64,000 nucleotides of DNA from Nocardioides rubriscoriae. GTDB lineage: Bacteria; Actinomycetota; Actinomycetes; Propionibacteriales; Nocardioidaceae. The stretch is taken from assembly GCF_008087085.1 (NCBI RefSeq), contig NZ_VIYJ01000010.1, positions 169,303-233,302 on the forward strand, read 5' to 3'. This document shows positions 50,977 to 59,485 of this stretch, in pieces. The notes under the pieces are model-generated. The model saw only the letters and a program-made list of their open reading frames with translations, ran no database searches and was not told where the DNA came from. A program made the translations under genes and the position numbers. The stretch's first letter is position 1. Every line of letters begins with the position of its first letter.

Positions 50977-52253
50977 CAGGCCACCTCGACGGCCCGGGCC
51001 ACGGCCCGACAGATCTGGTCGACGTCGGCGTCGGTCGCGACGTAGGGCGGCATCGTGTAGATCAGGTCGCGGAAGGGCCGCAGCCACACGCCCTCCTCGG
51101 CCGCGGCGTCGGTCGCCTTGACCACGTCGACCGGGTGGTCGAGCTGGACGACGCCGACCGCGCCGAGCGTGCGGACGCCGGGCAGTCCGGCCAGCCCGGT
51201 CACGAGCCGCGCGTTGACCCGTGCCACCTGGGCGGCCCAGTCGTCGGCGACCAGCAGGTCCAACGACGCCAGCGCGACCGTGCACGCCAGGGCGTTGCCC
51301 ATGAAGGTGGGGCCGTGCATGAGCACGCCCGACTCCGAGGCCGAGATGCCACGGGCGACCTCGTCGGTGCACAGGGCCGCGGCGAGGGTGAGGTAGCCGC
51401 CCGAGAGCGCCTTGCCGACGCACATGACGTCGGGGACGACCCCGGCGTGGTCGGCCCCCCACAGCTGACCGGTGCGGCCGAAGCCGGTGGCGATCTCGTC
51501 GAGCACCAGCAGGAAGCCGTGCTCGTCGGCGACCTCGCGCATGACGCGCAGGCAGGCGGCGTCGTAGACCCACATGCCGCCCGCGCCCTGCAGCACCGGC
51601 TCGACGATGATCGCCGCGACCTCGTCGCGGTGTTCGGCGGCCAGCGCACGGAACGCCGTGGCCCAGGCCTCGACGTCTCCATCGGGTGCCGGCGGGCGTG
51701 GGGCGAAGAGCTGCTCGGGCAGCACGCCGGCCCACATCGAGTGCATCCCGCCCTCGGGGTCGCACACGCTCATCGCGCCGAACGTGTCACCGTGGTAGCC
51801 ACCGCGCACCGTGAGCATGCGCGTGCGTCCGGGCCGTCCGCGGCCCCGCTGCCACTGCAGCGCCATCTTGAGCGCCACCTCGACCGAGACCGAGCCGGAG
51901 TCGGCGAGGAAGACCCGCTCGAGCCCGGCCGGGGCCAGGCCCACCAACCGCTCGGCCAGCCGTACGGCGGGGGCGTGGGTCAGCCCGCCGAACATCACGT
52001 GCGCCAGGTCGACCGAGCGGACCGCCGCGTCGAGCTCGGCGCGGCCGTAGCCGTGGATCGCGGCCCACCACGACGACATCCCGTCGACCAGCTCGGTGCC
52101 GTCGTCGAGACGCAGTCGTACGCCGCTGGCCCCGGTGACCAGACGCACCGGGGTCGGGTCGGTCATCGAGGTGTAGGGGTGCCAGACGTGCTCGCGGTCG
52201 TAGGCGAGCAGGCGGCCGAGGTCGCCAGGCGGGTCGACGGGGGTGGGTGCCAC
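50976..52253 (-). CDS. bioA: Adenosylmethionine-8-amino-7-oxononanoate aminotransferase
   Basis: 425 residues, class III PLP aminotransferase using SAM as amino donor to form diaminopelargonate. HVWHPYTSM, DGMSSWWAAIHGYG, LADSGSVSVEVALKMA, YHGDTFGAMSV, DEIATGFGRTG and CVGKALSGGY (PLP Lys) are typical of BioA. GTG start; the bioB stop is 7 bases upstream, so the two genes are tightly linked. Confidence 0.95.
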   Translation of the reverse strand: MAPTPVDPPGDLGRLLAYDREHVWHPYTSMTDPTPVRLVTGASGVRLRLDDGTELVDGMSSWWAAIHGYGRAELDAAVRSVDLAHVMFGGLTHAPAVRLAERLVGLAPAGLERVFLADSGSVSVEVALKMALQWQRGRGRPGRTRMLTVRGGYHGDTFGAMSVCDPEGGMHSMWAGVLPEQLFAPRPPAPDGDVEAWATAFRALAAEHRDEVAAIIVEPVLQGAGGMWVYDAACLRVMREVADEHGFLLVLDEIATGFGRTGQLWGADHAGVVPDVMCVGKALSGGYLTLAAALCTDEVARGISASESGVLMHGPTFMGNALACTVALASLDLLVADDWAAQVARVNARLVTGLAGLPGVRTLGAVGVVQLDHPVDVVKATDAAAEEGVWLRPFRDLIYTMPPYVATDADVDQICRAVARAVEVA

Positions 52254-52260
52254 CGGCAGC

Positions 52261-53340
52261 TCAGGCGTTGGGGGCGACGGTGGTGCCGGCGCCGCGGCGG
52301 CGCTTGGCGGGGTCGCGGGACTCGACCGTCGTGGCGGCTGCGGCAGTGGTGTCCTCCTCGGAGCCCAGCACCACGAACCCGTTGTCGCGGATCAGCTCGA
52401 GGTCGGCCTCGGCGGCCTGGCCCTCGGAGGTCAGGTAGTCGCCCAGGAAGATCGAGTTGGCGACGTGCAGGGCGAGGCCCTGCAGGGAGCGCAGGTGCAT
52501 CTCGCGGCCGCCGGCGATGCGCACCTCGCGGTCGGGGCACACGAAGCGCGCCATCGCGAGGATCTTGACGCAGCGGGTGGGGTCGAGCTCCCAGGTGTTC
52601 TCGTAGGGGGTGCCGTCGAAGGGCATCAGGAAGTTGACCGGGATGGAGTCGGACTCGAGCTCGCGCAGCGCGAAGAGCGCCTCGACGAGCTGCTCGTCGC
52701 TCTCGCCGAGCCCGGCGATCAGGCCGCTGCACGGCGACATGCCGGCCGACTTGACCTTGCCGACGGTGTCGACGCGGTCGGCGTAGGTGTGGGTCTGCAC
52801 GATCGTGTCGTGGTGGGACTCGGCGGTGTTGATGTTGTGGTTGTAGGCGTCGACCCCGGCGTCGCGCAGCCGCTCGGCCTGGCCGTCCTTGAGCAGGCCC
52901 AGGCAGGCGCAGACCTCGACCTGCGGGTGCTCGGCCTTGATCGCGCCGACCATGTCGGTGACGCGGTCGATGTCCTTGTTGGTCGGGCCGCGGCCGCTGG
53001 ACACCATGCACACCCGCGTCGCGCCGCCCTTGAGGCCGGCGGCGGCCTGCTCGAGCGCCTCGTCGGTCTGCAGCCACTTGTACTTCAGGATGTCGGCGGT
53101 CGAGCCGAGCGACTGCGAGCAGTAGTTGCAGTTCTCGGGGCACAGGCCCGACTTGAGGTTGACCAGGTAGTTGACCTTGACGGTCTTGCCGAAGAAGTGG
53201 CGACGCAGTCGTCCGGCCGCCGCGACGACGTCGAGCAGCTCGTCGTCGTGGGCGCGGAGCACCGCGAGGGCATCGTCCTCTGTCGCCGGCTTGCCGTCGA
53301 GGATCGCGCTGGCCAGCTGGTCGAAGGACGTCGTGGTCAT
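52261..53340 (-). CDS. bioB: Biotin synthase
   Basis: 359 residues, radical-SAM enzyme that inserts sulfur into dethiobiotin. CPENCNYCSQS carries the CxxxCxxC cluster site; VCMVSSGRGP, VEVCACLG, YNHNINT and NFLMPFDGTP are BioB signatures. An Ala/Thr-rich tail of about 35 residues extends the usual length. A CATACT box 7 bases before the ATG suggests a leaderless operon start. Order bioB-bioA-bioF-bioD; no BioQ/BirA-type operator was recognised upstream. Confidence 0.96.
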   Translation of the reverse strand: MTTTSFDQLASAILDGKPATEDDALAVLRAHDDELLDVVAAAGRLRRHFFGKTVKVNYLVNLKSGLCPENCNYCSQSLGSTADILKYKWLQTDEALEQAAAGLKGGATRVCMVSSGRGPTNKDIDRVTDMVGAIKAEHPQVEVCACLGLLKDGQAERLRDAGVDAYNHNINTAESHHDTIVQTHTYADRVDTVGKVKSAGMSPCSGLIAGLGESDEQLVEALFALRELESDSIPVNFLMPFDGTPYENTWELDPTRCVKILAMARFVCPDREVRIAGGREMHLRSLQGLALHVANSIFLGDYLTSEGQAAEADLELIRDNGFVVLGSEEDTTAAAATTVESRDPAKRRRGAGTTVAPNA

Positions 53341-53404
53341 GGCTGCCAGTATGCCGAGCCTCGGCGCCCGCCCGGGCACGGGTCCGCGGGTCAGTACCGG
53401 GCCG

Positions 53405-54007
53405 TCAGGCCTCGACGTCGACCACCGCGCCGGTCCGCTCGGCCAGCGCGACCGCTCCGGCCAGGTCGATCCGGGCGTCGCGCAGGACGGCACCGGTCAG
53501 GTCGGCCGCCCCGAGCGTCGCCCCGCGCAGGTCGGCCCCCGTCAGGTCGGCGTCGCGCAGCACCGCCCCGTCGAGCCGGGCGCCGCGCAGGTCCGACCCG
53601 CCCAGCCTCGCCGTCGACAGGTCGGCCTCGCGCAGGTCGCAGCCGGAGAGGTCGAGACGGCTCAGGTCGGCCCCGCGCGCGGTCACGCCGTGCCACACGC
53701 CGTCGACGACCTTCATCGGGCGCATGGTGCAGCGGCGGAAGACCGCCCCGGTCAGCTTGCAGCCCTCGAAGGTCGCGTCGAAGAGGTTGACGCCGTCGAA
53801 GGTGCAGGCCACGAAGGCCGAGTGGACGTGGGTCGAGGCGTTGAACCGGCACGCCCGGAACTCGCACGACTCGAACACCGCGCCCCGGGTCGTCACCTCG
53901 GTCAGGTCGCAGTCGACGAACGTGACGCCGACGTGGCGCACCGCGCCCAGGTCGTCGCCGTACCAGTCCTCACCGACGTACCTCGTCGGCGACGGGTCAG
54001 AGGTCAT
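53405..54007 (-). CDS. Pentapeptide repeat protein
   Basis: 200 residues, many A(D/N)LxX repeats (for example DLSRLDLSGCDLREADLS and ADLTGADLRGATLGAADLTG), which fold as a right-handed quadrilateral beta helix. Some relatives mimic DNA and protect gyrase from quinolones, but most have no known role, and nothing here decides. Its 5' end overlaps the DUF2087 gene by 11 bases. Confidence 0.87.
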   Translation of the reverse strand: MTSDPSPTRYVGEDWYGDDLGAVRHVGVTFVDCDLTEVTTRGAVFESCEFRACRFNASTHVHSAFVACTFDGVNLFDATFEGCKLTGAVFRRCTMRPMKVVDGVWHGVTARGADLSRLDLSGCDLREADLSTARLGGSDLRGARLDGAVLRDADLTGADLRGATLGAADLTGAVLRDARIDLAGAVALAERTGAVVDVEA

Positions 54008-54275
54008 CGGGGGGCACCGTCTGGCCGGAGCGCCGGTAGACGCCGTCCTCGCGGGTGAGGAACCGGTCGTCCACGAGGTAGCGGCGCAGGGCGGCGTGGT
54101 CGTCGTGGAAGCGGGTCAGGATCGCGACCACCTCGCGCTCGGGGTAGGTGCGGCCGGGCTCGAACTCCTGGGCGAGCCGGTCGAGCACGACGAGCCGCTT
54201 GGACCGCTTGCGGGGGACGGTCGTCAGGCGGCCGTCGGTCGCGAAGAACCGACTCGCGACGGTGGTGTCGTCCAT
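53997..54275 (-). CDS. DUF2087 domain protein
   Basis: 92 residues matching the DUF2087 pattern: RKRSKRLVVLDRLAQEFEPG, YPEREVVAILTRFHDDHAALRRYLVDDRFLTRE. This fold resembles a winged helix and is often fused to or placed beside ArsR-type regulators, so a DNA-binding role is plausible. Co-transcribed with the pentapeptide gene by overlap. Confidence 0.82.
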   Translation of the reverse strand: MDDTTVASRFFATDGRLTTVPRKRSKRLVVLDRLAQEFEPGRTYPEREVVAILTRFHDDHAALRRYLVDDRFLTREDGVYRRSGQTVPPDDL

Positions 54276-54312
54276 CCCGCCACCGTAGGCGCTGCGAGCC
54301 GGGCAGCCGAGG

Positions 54313-54831
54313 TCATTCCCGGGCCGTGAGCCGGGCGACCTGGTGCGGGGGGAACAGGGCCCGCGGCAGGATCACGTGTCCGGCGATGCCCCGGGGCCCG
54401 ACGACGACGAAGTCGCCGACGACCCTCATCCGACGCAGCGCGGCGCGGGACAGGCGGGACTCACCGGTCGGTCCGCGCAGCACGACCGTGTCGTCACCGA
54501 ACCCCGACTCGAGCACCGCGCCGGGGTAGTGGCGGTGACGCGTCGACTGGTAGGTCTGCGCGAAGCCGACCGTGGCGGGGTACAGGACCGAGGCCGCCGC
54601 CGCGACGGCGACGAGACCTAGCGCCCGCACCACCGCCCGGCCCAGAGGCTCCCAGCCCTCCAGGCTCTGGAACACGACGGCGAAGGCGACGATCGAGACG
54701 TAGAACGCCCGCTGGGCGCGCGAGTGGACGACGGTGAACCGCACGGACGCCCACGCGATCCGGCGCCGGCCGTCGGCGGGCACGACGTAGCGCTCGGTGT
54801 ACGGGATCGACGCCTCGCCGTCGGGGGCCAT
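54313..54831 (-). CDS. YcxB-like membrane protein
   Basis: 172 residues. Short N-terminal part (YTERYVVPADGRRRIAWASV), two adjacent membrane helices (about 35-80), then a beta-rich C-terminal half (DTVVLRGPTGESRL, ALRRMRVVGDFVVVG) like the YcxB-type domain. Function unknown. ATG at 54831; a GTG one codon earlier would overlap the upstream stop by four bases (GTGA) and may be the true start. Confidence 0.7.
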   Translation of the reverse strand: MAPDGEASIPYTERYVVPADGRRRIAWASVRFTVVHSRAQRAFYVSIVAFAVVFQSLEGWEPLGRAVVRALGLVAVAAAASVLYPATVGFAQTYQSTRHRHYPGAVLESGFGDDTVVLRGPTGESRLSRAALRRMRVVGDFVVVGPRGIAGHVILPRALFPPHQVARLTARE

Positions 54832-55703
54832 CACGCCGGGACCGGTGCCAGGACGGCCAGGACCGCCAGCAGCCGCTCGCACTCCTCGAGCAGTCGGGCC
54901 CGCAGCGGCGCACCCCGCTCGGCGAACCCGCGCTGGGCGACGGCGTACTCGGCCTTGCCGGCGGCGGTCTCGATGCGCACCGGGTCGACACCCAGGTCGG
55001 CCAGGTCGTACGGCGCCGCGCGCATGTCGAGCACGCGGATGTCGCGGGCCAGCTCGAAGCAGTCGACCACGAGGTCGGAGGCGATCATCGGCGAGAGCCG
55101 GAACGCGTGCTTGTAGAGGTCCATCCCGGCGTGCAGGCAGCCCGGCTGCTCGAAGTCGGCCCGGTCGTCACGACCGGGGGAGAGGGTGTTGAGGGGCCGG
55201 GCGGGCGGGGTGAAGAAGCGGTAGGCGTCGAAGTGCGAGCACGCGATGCGGTGCGACTCCACGACCGCGTCGGTGCCGTCGGCGCCCAGGCGAAGCGGCC
55301 AGTCGGCGTGGCGGGTCTCGTCCTCGTCCAGGCGGTAGACCATCGCCCACTCGTGCAGCCCGAAGCAGCCCGTGTGCGCCGGTCGCGCTGCGGTCGCCGC
55401 CAGCAGCCGGCGCAGCGCCGTGAGCAGCGGCTGCTGCGAGGCGACGTAGGCCGACGTGACCGCGCCGTCGGCGTAGCCCTTGAGCCCGTCGTACGCCGCC
55501 GCGTCGGCCAGCCGGACGCCGTATCCCGGGTGCCAGCGACGCAGCTGCGCCGGCCGGTGGGAGTAGTAGGTGAACAGGAAGTCGTGGACCGGGTGCTTCA
55601 CAGCGGCGCCGCGGCGCTCGAGGTGCGGGGCGACGAGCGCGTCGACGCGCGCCTCGTGCGCGGCGGCCGACGCGCGCCACTCGCTCGCCTCCAGGGTCCT
55701 CAC
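54831..55703 (-). CDS. Conserved actinobacterial protein often labelled 3-methyladenine DNA glycosylase
   Basis: 290 residues, soluble. Conserved stretches HPVHDFLFTYYSHRPAQLRRW, GCFGLHEWAMVYR, SHFDAYRFFT and QPGCLHAGMDLYKHAFRL are rich in His, Asp and aromatic residues, suggesting a metal or ligand site. Homologues are often named 3-methyladenine DNA glycosylase, but I see no helix-hairpin-helix or glycosylase motif, so that name is doubtful. GTG at 55703 is chosen; the longer frame crosses the divergent FAH promoter. Confidence 0.7.
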   Translation of the reverse strand: MRTLEASEWRASAAAHEARVDALVAPHLERRGAAVKHPVHDFLFTYYSHRPAQLRRWHPGYGVRLADAAAYDGLKGYADGAVTSAYVASQQPLLTALRRLLAATAARPAHTGCFGLHEWAMVYRLDEDETRHADWPLRLGADGTDAVVESHRIACSHFDAYRFFTPPARPLNTLSPGRDDRADFEQPGCLHAGMDLYKHAFRLSPMIASDLVVDCFELARDIRVLDMRAAPYDLADLGVDPVRIETAAGKAEYAVAQRGFAERGAPLRARLLEECERLLAVLAVLAPVPA

Positions 55704-55764
55704 GCGGCAAGTCTGACCGACCGGAGCGCGGCACGCCGAACCCGTGCTCGCTAGGGTCGAGTGC

Positions 55765-56574
55765 GTGCGCATCGCAAGGTTCACCACAGGCGAGGAGCCG
55801 TCGTACGGCGTCGTGACGGGCGAGCTCGACCAGCTCGGGCAGCCCGACGAGGACGCCGTGGTCGTGGCGCTGGCCGGCGACCCCCTCTACGTCGGCATCA
55901 AGCTGCTCGACCAGGAGCACAGGCTCAGCGACGTCCGGCTGCTCGCGCCGGTGCTGCCGCGCAGCAAGGTCGTCGGCATCGGGCGCAACTACGCCGCCCA
56001 CGCGGCCGAGCTCGGGCACGACCTGCCCGAGGAGCCGCTGATGTTCCTCAAGCCCAACACCAGCGTGGTCGGGCCCGGCGACCCGGTGTTCTACCCGCCG
56101 CAGACCCAGGAGCTCCACTACGAGGGCGAGCTCGCGGTCGTCATCGGTCGGATCTGCCGCGACGTCCCGCCCGAGAAGGCGACCGACGTCATCCACGGCT
56201 ACACGATCGCCAACGACGTGACCGCCCGCGACCTGCAGCGCAAGGACGGCCAGTTCACGCGGGCCAAGGGCTTCGACTCCTTCTGCCCGCTCGGGCCGTG
56301 GATCGAGACCGACCTCGACCCGCAGACCTTCAAGGACGGCGTCCGCCTGCAGACCTTCCTCAACGGCGACGTCGTCCAGGACGGCTCGACCGCCGACATG
56401 ATCTTCGACATCCCCGCGCTGGTGGCCCACGTCTCCAGCGTCATGACGCTGCTGCCCGGCGACGTCATCCTCACCGGCACCCCCGAGGGCGTCGGTCCCA
56501 TGCAGGTCGGTGACGAGGTCGAGGTCTCGATCGCCGGTCTCGGCTCACTCACGAACAGGATCAGCACCCGATGA
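55765..56574 (+). CDS. Fumarylacetoacetate hydrolase (FAH) family protein
   Basis: 269 residues. GIGRNYAAHAAELG, MFLKPNTSVVGPGD, the metal ligands in LHYEGELAVVIG, and the ANDVTARDLQ region and GTPEGVGPMQVGD follow the FAH/HpcE fold. Such enzymes cleave C-C bonds or decarboxylate 2-oxo acids (for example oxaloacetate) in the cytoplasm. GTG start with TAGGGT upstream (leaderless). Its stop overlaps the gltX ATG by four bases. Confidence 0.9.
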   Translation: MRIARFTTGEEPSYGVVTGELDQLGQPDEDAVVVALAGDPLYVGIKLLDQEHRLSDVRLLAPVLPRSKVVGIGRNYAAHAAELGHDLPEEPLMFLKPNTSVVGPGDPVFYPPQTQELHYEGELAVVIGRICRDVPPEKATDVIHGYTIANDVTARDLQRKDGQFTRAKGFDSFCPLGPWIETDLDPQTFKDGVRLQTFLNGDVVQDGSTADMIFDIPALVAHVSSVMTLLPGDVILTGTPEGVGPMQVGDEVEVSIAGLGSLTNRISTR

Positions 56575-58046
56575 CAGACGCACCGGTCAGGGTCCGGATG
56601 GCCCCGAGCCCCACCGGCTCACCCCACGTCGGCCTGGTCCGCACCGCGCTCTTCAACTGGGCGTTCGCGCGGCACCACGGCGGCACCATCGTGCTGCGCG
56701 TTGAGGACACCGACGCCGCGCGCAACACCGAGGAGTCCTACGCCGGCATCCTCGACCTGTTCTCGTGGCTGGGCTTCGACTGGGACGAGGGCCCCGACCG
56801 CGGTGGCCCGCACGCGCCCTACCGCCAGTCCGAGCGCGGCGACATCTACCGCGACGCCCTCGAGCGGCTCGCCGCCGGTGGCCACACCTACCGCTGCTAC
56901 TGCACGACCGACGAGGTCGCCGCGCGGCGCCAGGTCTCCGGCTCCAAGGACATGGGCTACGACCGGCACTGCCGCTCGCTCACCGGCGCGCAGGTCGCGG
57001 CCTTCGAGGCCGAGGGCCGCGCCCCCGTCGTCCGGTTCAAGATGCCCGACGGCGAGATCGCCTTCGACGACCTGGTGCGCGGCACCATCACGTTCCACTC
57101 CGACCACGTGCCCGACTTCGCGCTCGCGCGCGGCAACGGCGACCCGCTCTACACGCTGGTCAACCCGGTCGACGACGCGCTGATGGAGATCACCCACGTC
57201 CTGCGCGGCGAGGACCTGCTGTCCAGCACCCCCCGCCAGATCCCGCTGTACGCCGCGCTCGCCGACGTCGGCATCGGCACCGGCACCCCCCGCTTCGGGC
57301 ACCTGCCCTACGTCATGGGGCAGGGCAACAAGAAGCTCTCCAAGCGCGACCCCGAGGCGCACGCCCTGGCCTACCGCGACCAGGGCTACACGCCCGAGGG
57401 GATGCTCAACTACCTGGCCCTGCTGGGCTGGGCGATCGCTCCTGACCGTGACGTCTTCACGATGAGCGAGATGGTCGACGCCTTCGACATCGCCGACGTC
57501 AACCCCAACCCGGCGCGCTTCGACCTCAAGAAGATGGACGCCATCAACACCTCCCACCTGCGGATGCTGTCGCTCGACGACATCACCCATCGGGCGCTGC
57601 CGTTCCTCAAGGCGGCCGGGGTCGTGGGCGACCCGGTCTCCGACGCCGACGCGAGGATGCTCGAGCTCGCGATGCCGCTGGTGGGCGAGCGCATCAACAA
57701 GCTCACCGAGACCGTCGACATGCTCGGCTTCCTCTTCGTCGACGAGGCCGACTTCACCCGTGACGAGGCCGACGTCGACAAGCTGCTCGACGCCGACGGG
57801 GGCGCCGGCCGCGAGATCGTCCGCGCGTCGTACGACGCCGTCAAGGACCTGCCCACCTGGTCGACCGAGGCCATCCAGGCCGCCCTGACGACCGCCCTGG
57901 TCGACGAGCGCGGCCTCAAGCCGCGGGTGGCCTACGGGCCGGTGCGTGTGGCCGTGACCGGACGCCGCATCTCGCCGCCGCTTTTCGAGTCGATGGAGCT
58001 GCTCGGACGGGAGCGGAGCCTGGCCCGGCTGGAGAGCGCTTCGTGA
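56571..58046 (+). CDS. gltX: Glutamyl-tRNA synthetase
   Basis: 491 residues, class I synthetase charging tRNA-Glu. The HIGH-equivalent is PSPTGSPHVG near residue 12 and the KMSKS-equivalent KKLSKRD; RVEDTDAARNTEESY and YCTTDEVAARR are GluRS motifs. Actinobacteria often use a non-discriminating GluRS that also charges tRNA-Gln, and a tRNA-Gln and a tRNA-Glu gene lie 1 kb downstream. Translationally coupled to the FAH gene and to the CPBP gene (four-base overlaps). Confidence 0.96.
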   Translation: MTDAPVRVRMAPSPTGSPHVGLVRTALFNWAFARHHGGTIVLRVEDTDAARNTEESYAGILDLFSWLGFDWDEGPDRGGPHAPYRQSERGDIYRDALERLAAGGHTYRCYCTTDEVAARRQVSGSKDMGYDRHCRSLTGAQVAAFEAEGRAPVVRFKMPDGEIAFDDLVRGTITFHSDHVPDFALARGNGDPLYTLVNPVDDALMEITHVLRGEDLLSSTPRQIPLYAALADVGIGTGTPRFGHLPYVMGQGNKKLSKRDPEAHALAYRDQGYTPEGMLNYLALLGWAIAPDRDVFTMSEMVDAFDIADVNPNPARFDLKKMDAINTSHLRMLSLDDITHRALPFLKAAGVVGDPVSDADARMLELAMPLVGERINKLTETVDMLGFLFVDEADFTRDEADVDKLLDADGGAGREIVRASYDAVKDLPTWSTEAIQAALTTALVDERGLKPRVAYGPVRVAVTGRRISPPLFESMELLGRERSLARLESAS

Positions 58047-59008
58047 CCGAGGGGGCCGGGCTCGAGTACCACCGGCTCACCCGTGCCGGCCGCGGTGGCG
58101 GCTGGTGGTCGGTGCTGGCGTTCGTGGCGGCCATCGCCGGTTTCGTCGCGGCCCAGATCGTGGTGACGGTCGGGTTCCTCGTCTACTTCGCAGTGGCCGG
58201 GGAGGACCTGCAGAGCGTGCTCGACAGCCTCACCGACACCAGCGACGTCCAGCCGCGCACCCTGCTGTTCCTGTTCCTCGCGATCGGGGTCTCGATCCCG
58301 TTCATGATGGGCGCCCACCGCCTCATCACCGGCCTCAGCCCGCGCTGGCAGATCTCGGTGGCCGGTCGGTTCCGCTGGCGCTGGATGCTGGTCACGATGG
58401 GCCTGGCGCTGCTCGCGCTCGGCGTCAACATCGCACTGTCCGCGGTGCTGCCCGTCGGCGCCGTGGCCGAGACGCCCAGCACCACCGGCAGCGGGGGCCT
58501 CAACGACTTCACGCAGCAGTCGCTGCAGTTCCTGCTCGTCATCGTGCTGCTCGTGCCGTTCCAGGCCGCTGCCGAGGAGTACGTGTTCCGCGGACTGATG
58601 ATGCAGGGCTGCGGCAGCTTCGGCAGCAGCGCCCGGGTGGCCAAGGTCGTCGCGGTCGTCCTCCCCGCGCTCGTCTTCGCACTGTTCCACGGCGCCCAGA
58701 GCGCCCCGATCTTCATCGACCGGTTCGCCTTCGGGATGGTGGCCGGCGTCCTGGCCATCGGGACCGGCGGCATCGAGGCCGGCATCGGCTTCCACATCGT
58801 CAACAACTGGCTCGCCTTCGGCCTGGCCCTCTTCGTCGGCGACATGGGACAGACCCTCAACCCCGAGGGCGGCAACGGCTGGAACGTCGTGGTGACCGCC
58901 CTGTCGTCGCTGTTCTTCCTCGGCACGACCCTGGCCGCCGCCCGGCGGATGGGCCTGGAGACCTCGGTGTCGCCAACCGAATTGGAGCGACCCGCCGCCC
59001 GCGTGTAG
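58043..59008 (+). CDS. CPBP family intramembrane metalloprotease
   Basis: 321 residues, about eight membrane helices. AAEEYVFRGLM (EExxxR) and FALFHGAQ hold the Glu, Arg and His of the CAAX-protease/bacteriocin-processing active site, with a further conserved asparagine in HIVNNWLA. Cleaves substrates within the membrane; target unknown. GTG start overlapping the gltX stop. Confidence 0.88.
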   Translation: MTEGAGLEYHRLTRAGRGGGWWSVLAFVAAIAGFVAAQIVVTVGFLVYFAVAGEDLQSVLDSLTDTSDVQPRTLLFLFLAIGVSIPFMMGAHRLITGLSPRWQISVAGRFRWRWMLVTMGLALLALGVNIALSAVLPVGAVAETPSTTGSGGLNDFTQQSLQFLLVIVLLVPFQAAAEEYVFRGLMMQGCGSFGSSARVAKVVAVVLPALVFALFHGAQSAPIFIDRFAFGMVAGVLAIGTGGIEAGIGFHIVNNWLAFGLALFVGDMGQTLNPEGGNGWNVVVTALSSLFFLGTTLAAARRMGLETSVSPTELERPAARV

Positions 59009-59074
59009 TGTTTCTTGTCGGCCGTCCGGGCCCCGAGTCCTGAGCTCCGGAACAGCCGAACACCAGTAGAACAA

Positions 59075-59146
59075 TGGGATATGGTGTAATTGGCAACACA
59101 GCTGGTTCTGGTCCAGTCGTTCTAGGTTCGAGTCCTAGTATCCCAG
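59075..59146 (+). tRNA. tRNA-Gln (anticodon CTG)
   Basis: Acceptor arms TGGGATA (59075-59081) and TATCCCA (59139-59145), anticodon CTG at 59108-59110 within loop TTCTGGT, T arm CTAGG/CCTAG with loop GTTCGAGT. No encoded CCA. Decodes CAG. Confidence 0.95.
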
Positions 59147-59224
59147 CGAGATCGCGGCCCCCGGGCCACGATTTGTCCCACAGGCAGCCGGATCTGTACA
59201 GTTCCGCGAGTCCTCACAGGACAT

Positions 59225-59297
59225 GCCCCCGTTGTGTAGCGGCCTAGCACGGCGCCCTCTCACGGCGTTAGCGCCGGTTCGAATCCGGTCGGGGGTA
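59225..59297 (+). tRNA. tRNA-Glu (anticodon CTC)
   Basis: Acceptor arms GCCCCCG (59225-59231) and CGGGGGT (59290-59296), anticodon CTC at 59259-59261, T arm with GTTCGAAT. No encoded CCA. Decodes GAG; substrate of the nearby gltX product. Confidence 0.95.
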
Positions 59298-59303
59298 CAT
59301 CAC

Positions 59304-59334
59304 GAAGAACCCGCGTCAACGACGCGGGTTCTTC
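59304..59334 (+). terminator. Terminator after the tRNA genes
   Basis: Perfect 14-base-pair stem (59304-59317 with 59321-59334; arm starts GAAGAACCCGCG), three-base loop, followed by TCATTT. Ends the tRNA transcript seven bases after tRNA-Glu. Confidence 0.85.
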
Positions 59335-59348
59335 TCATTTCGCGCCAC

Positions 59349-59423
59349 GGTGGGCGTGGAGGTCGCCTGCGACCGTCACCCCACGGTGGTCGAGGAGGTC
59401 GCCCCGCGACCGTCTCGAGACCA
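59349..59423 (+). repeat. Interspersed hairpin repeats, copies 4 (degenerate) and 5
   Basis: Copy 4 (59349-59381) keeps the inner stem GGTCGC/GCGACC but has lost the outer GGTCGAG and GAGACC. Copy 5 (59387-59423) is complete, from TGGTCGAGGAGG to CTCGAGACCA. The two lie head to tail between the tRNA terminator and the LCP gene end. The rest of 59298-59485 shows no gene. Confidence 0.85.
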
Positions 59424-59485
59424 CACCAGCCACACCGACGCACCCAGCCCGCTCCGGGCTCCGGGCCGCACCCGGGGCCGAGTCG

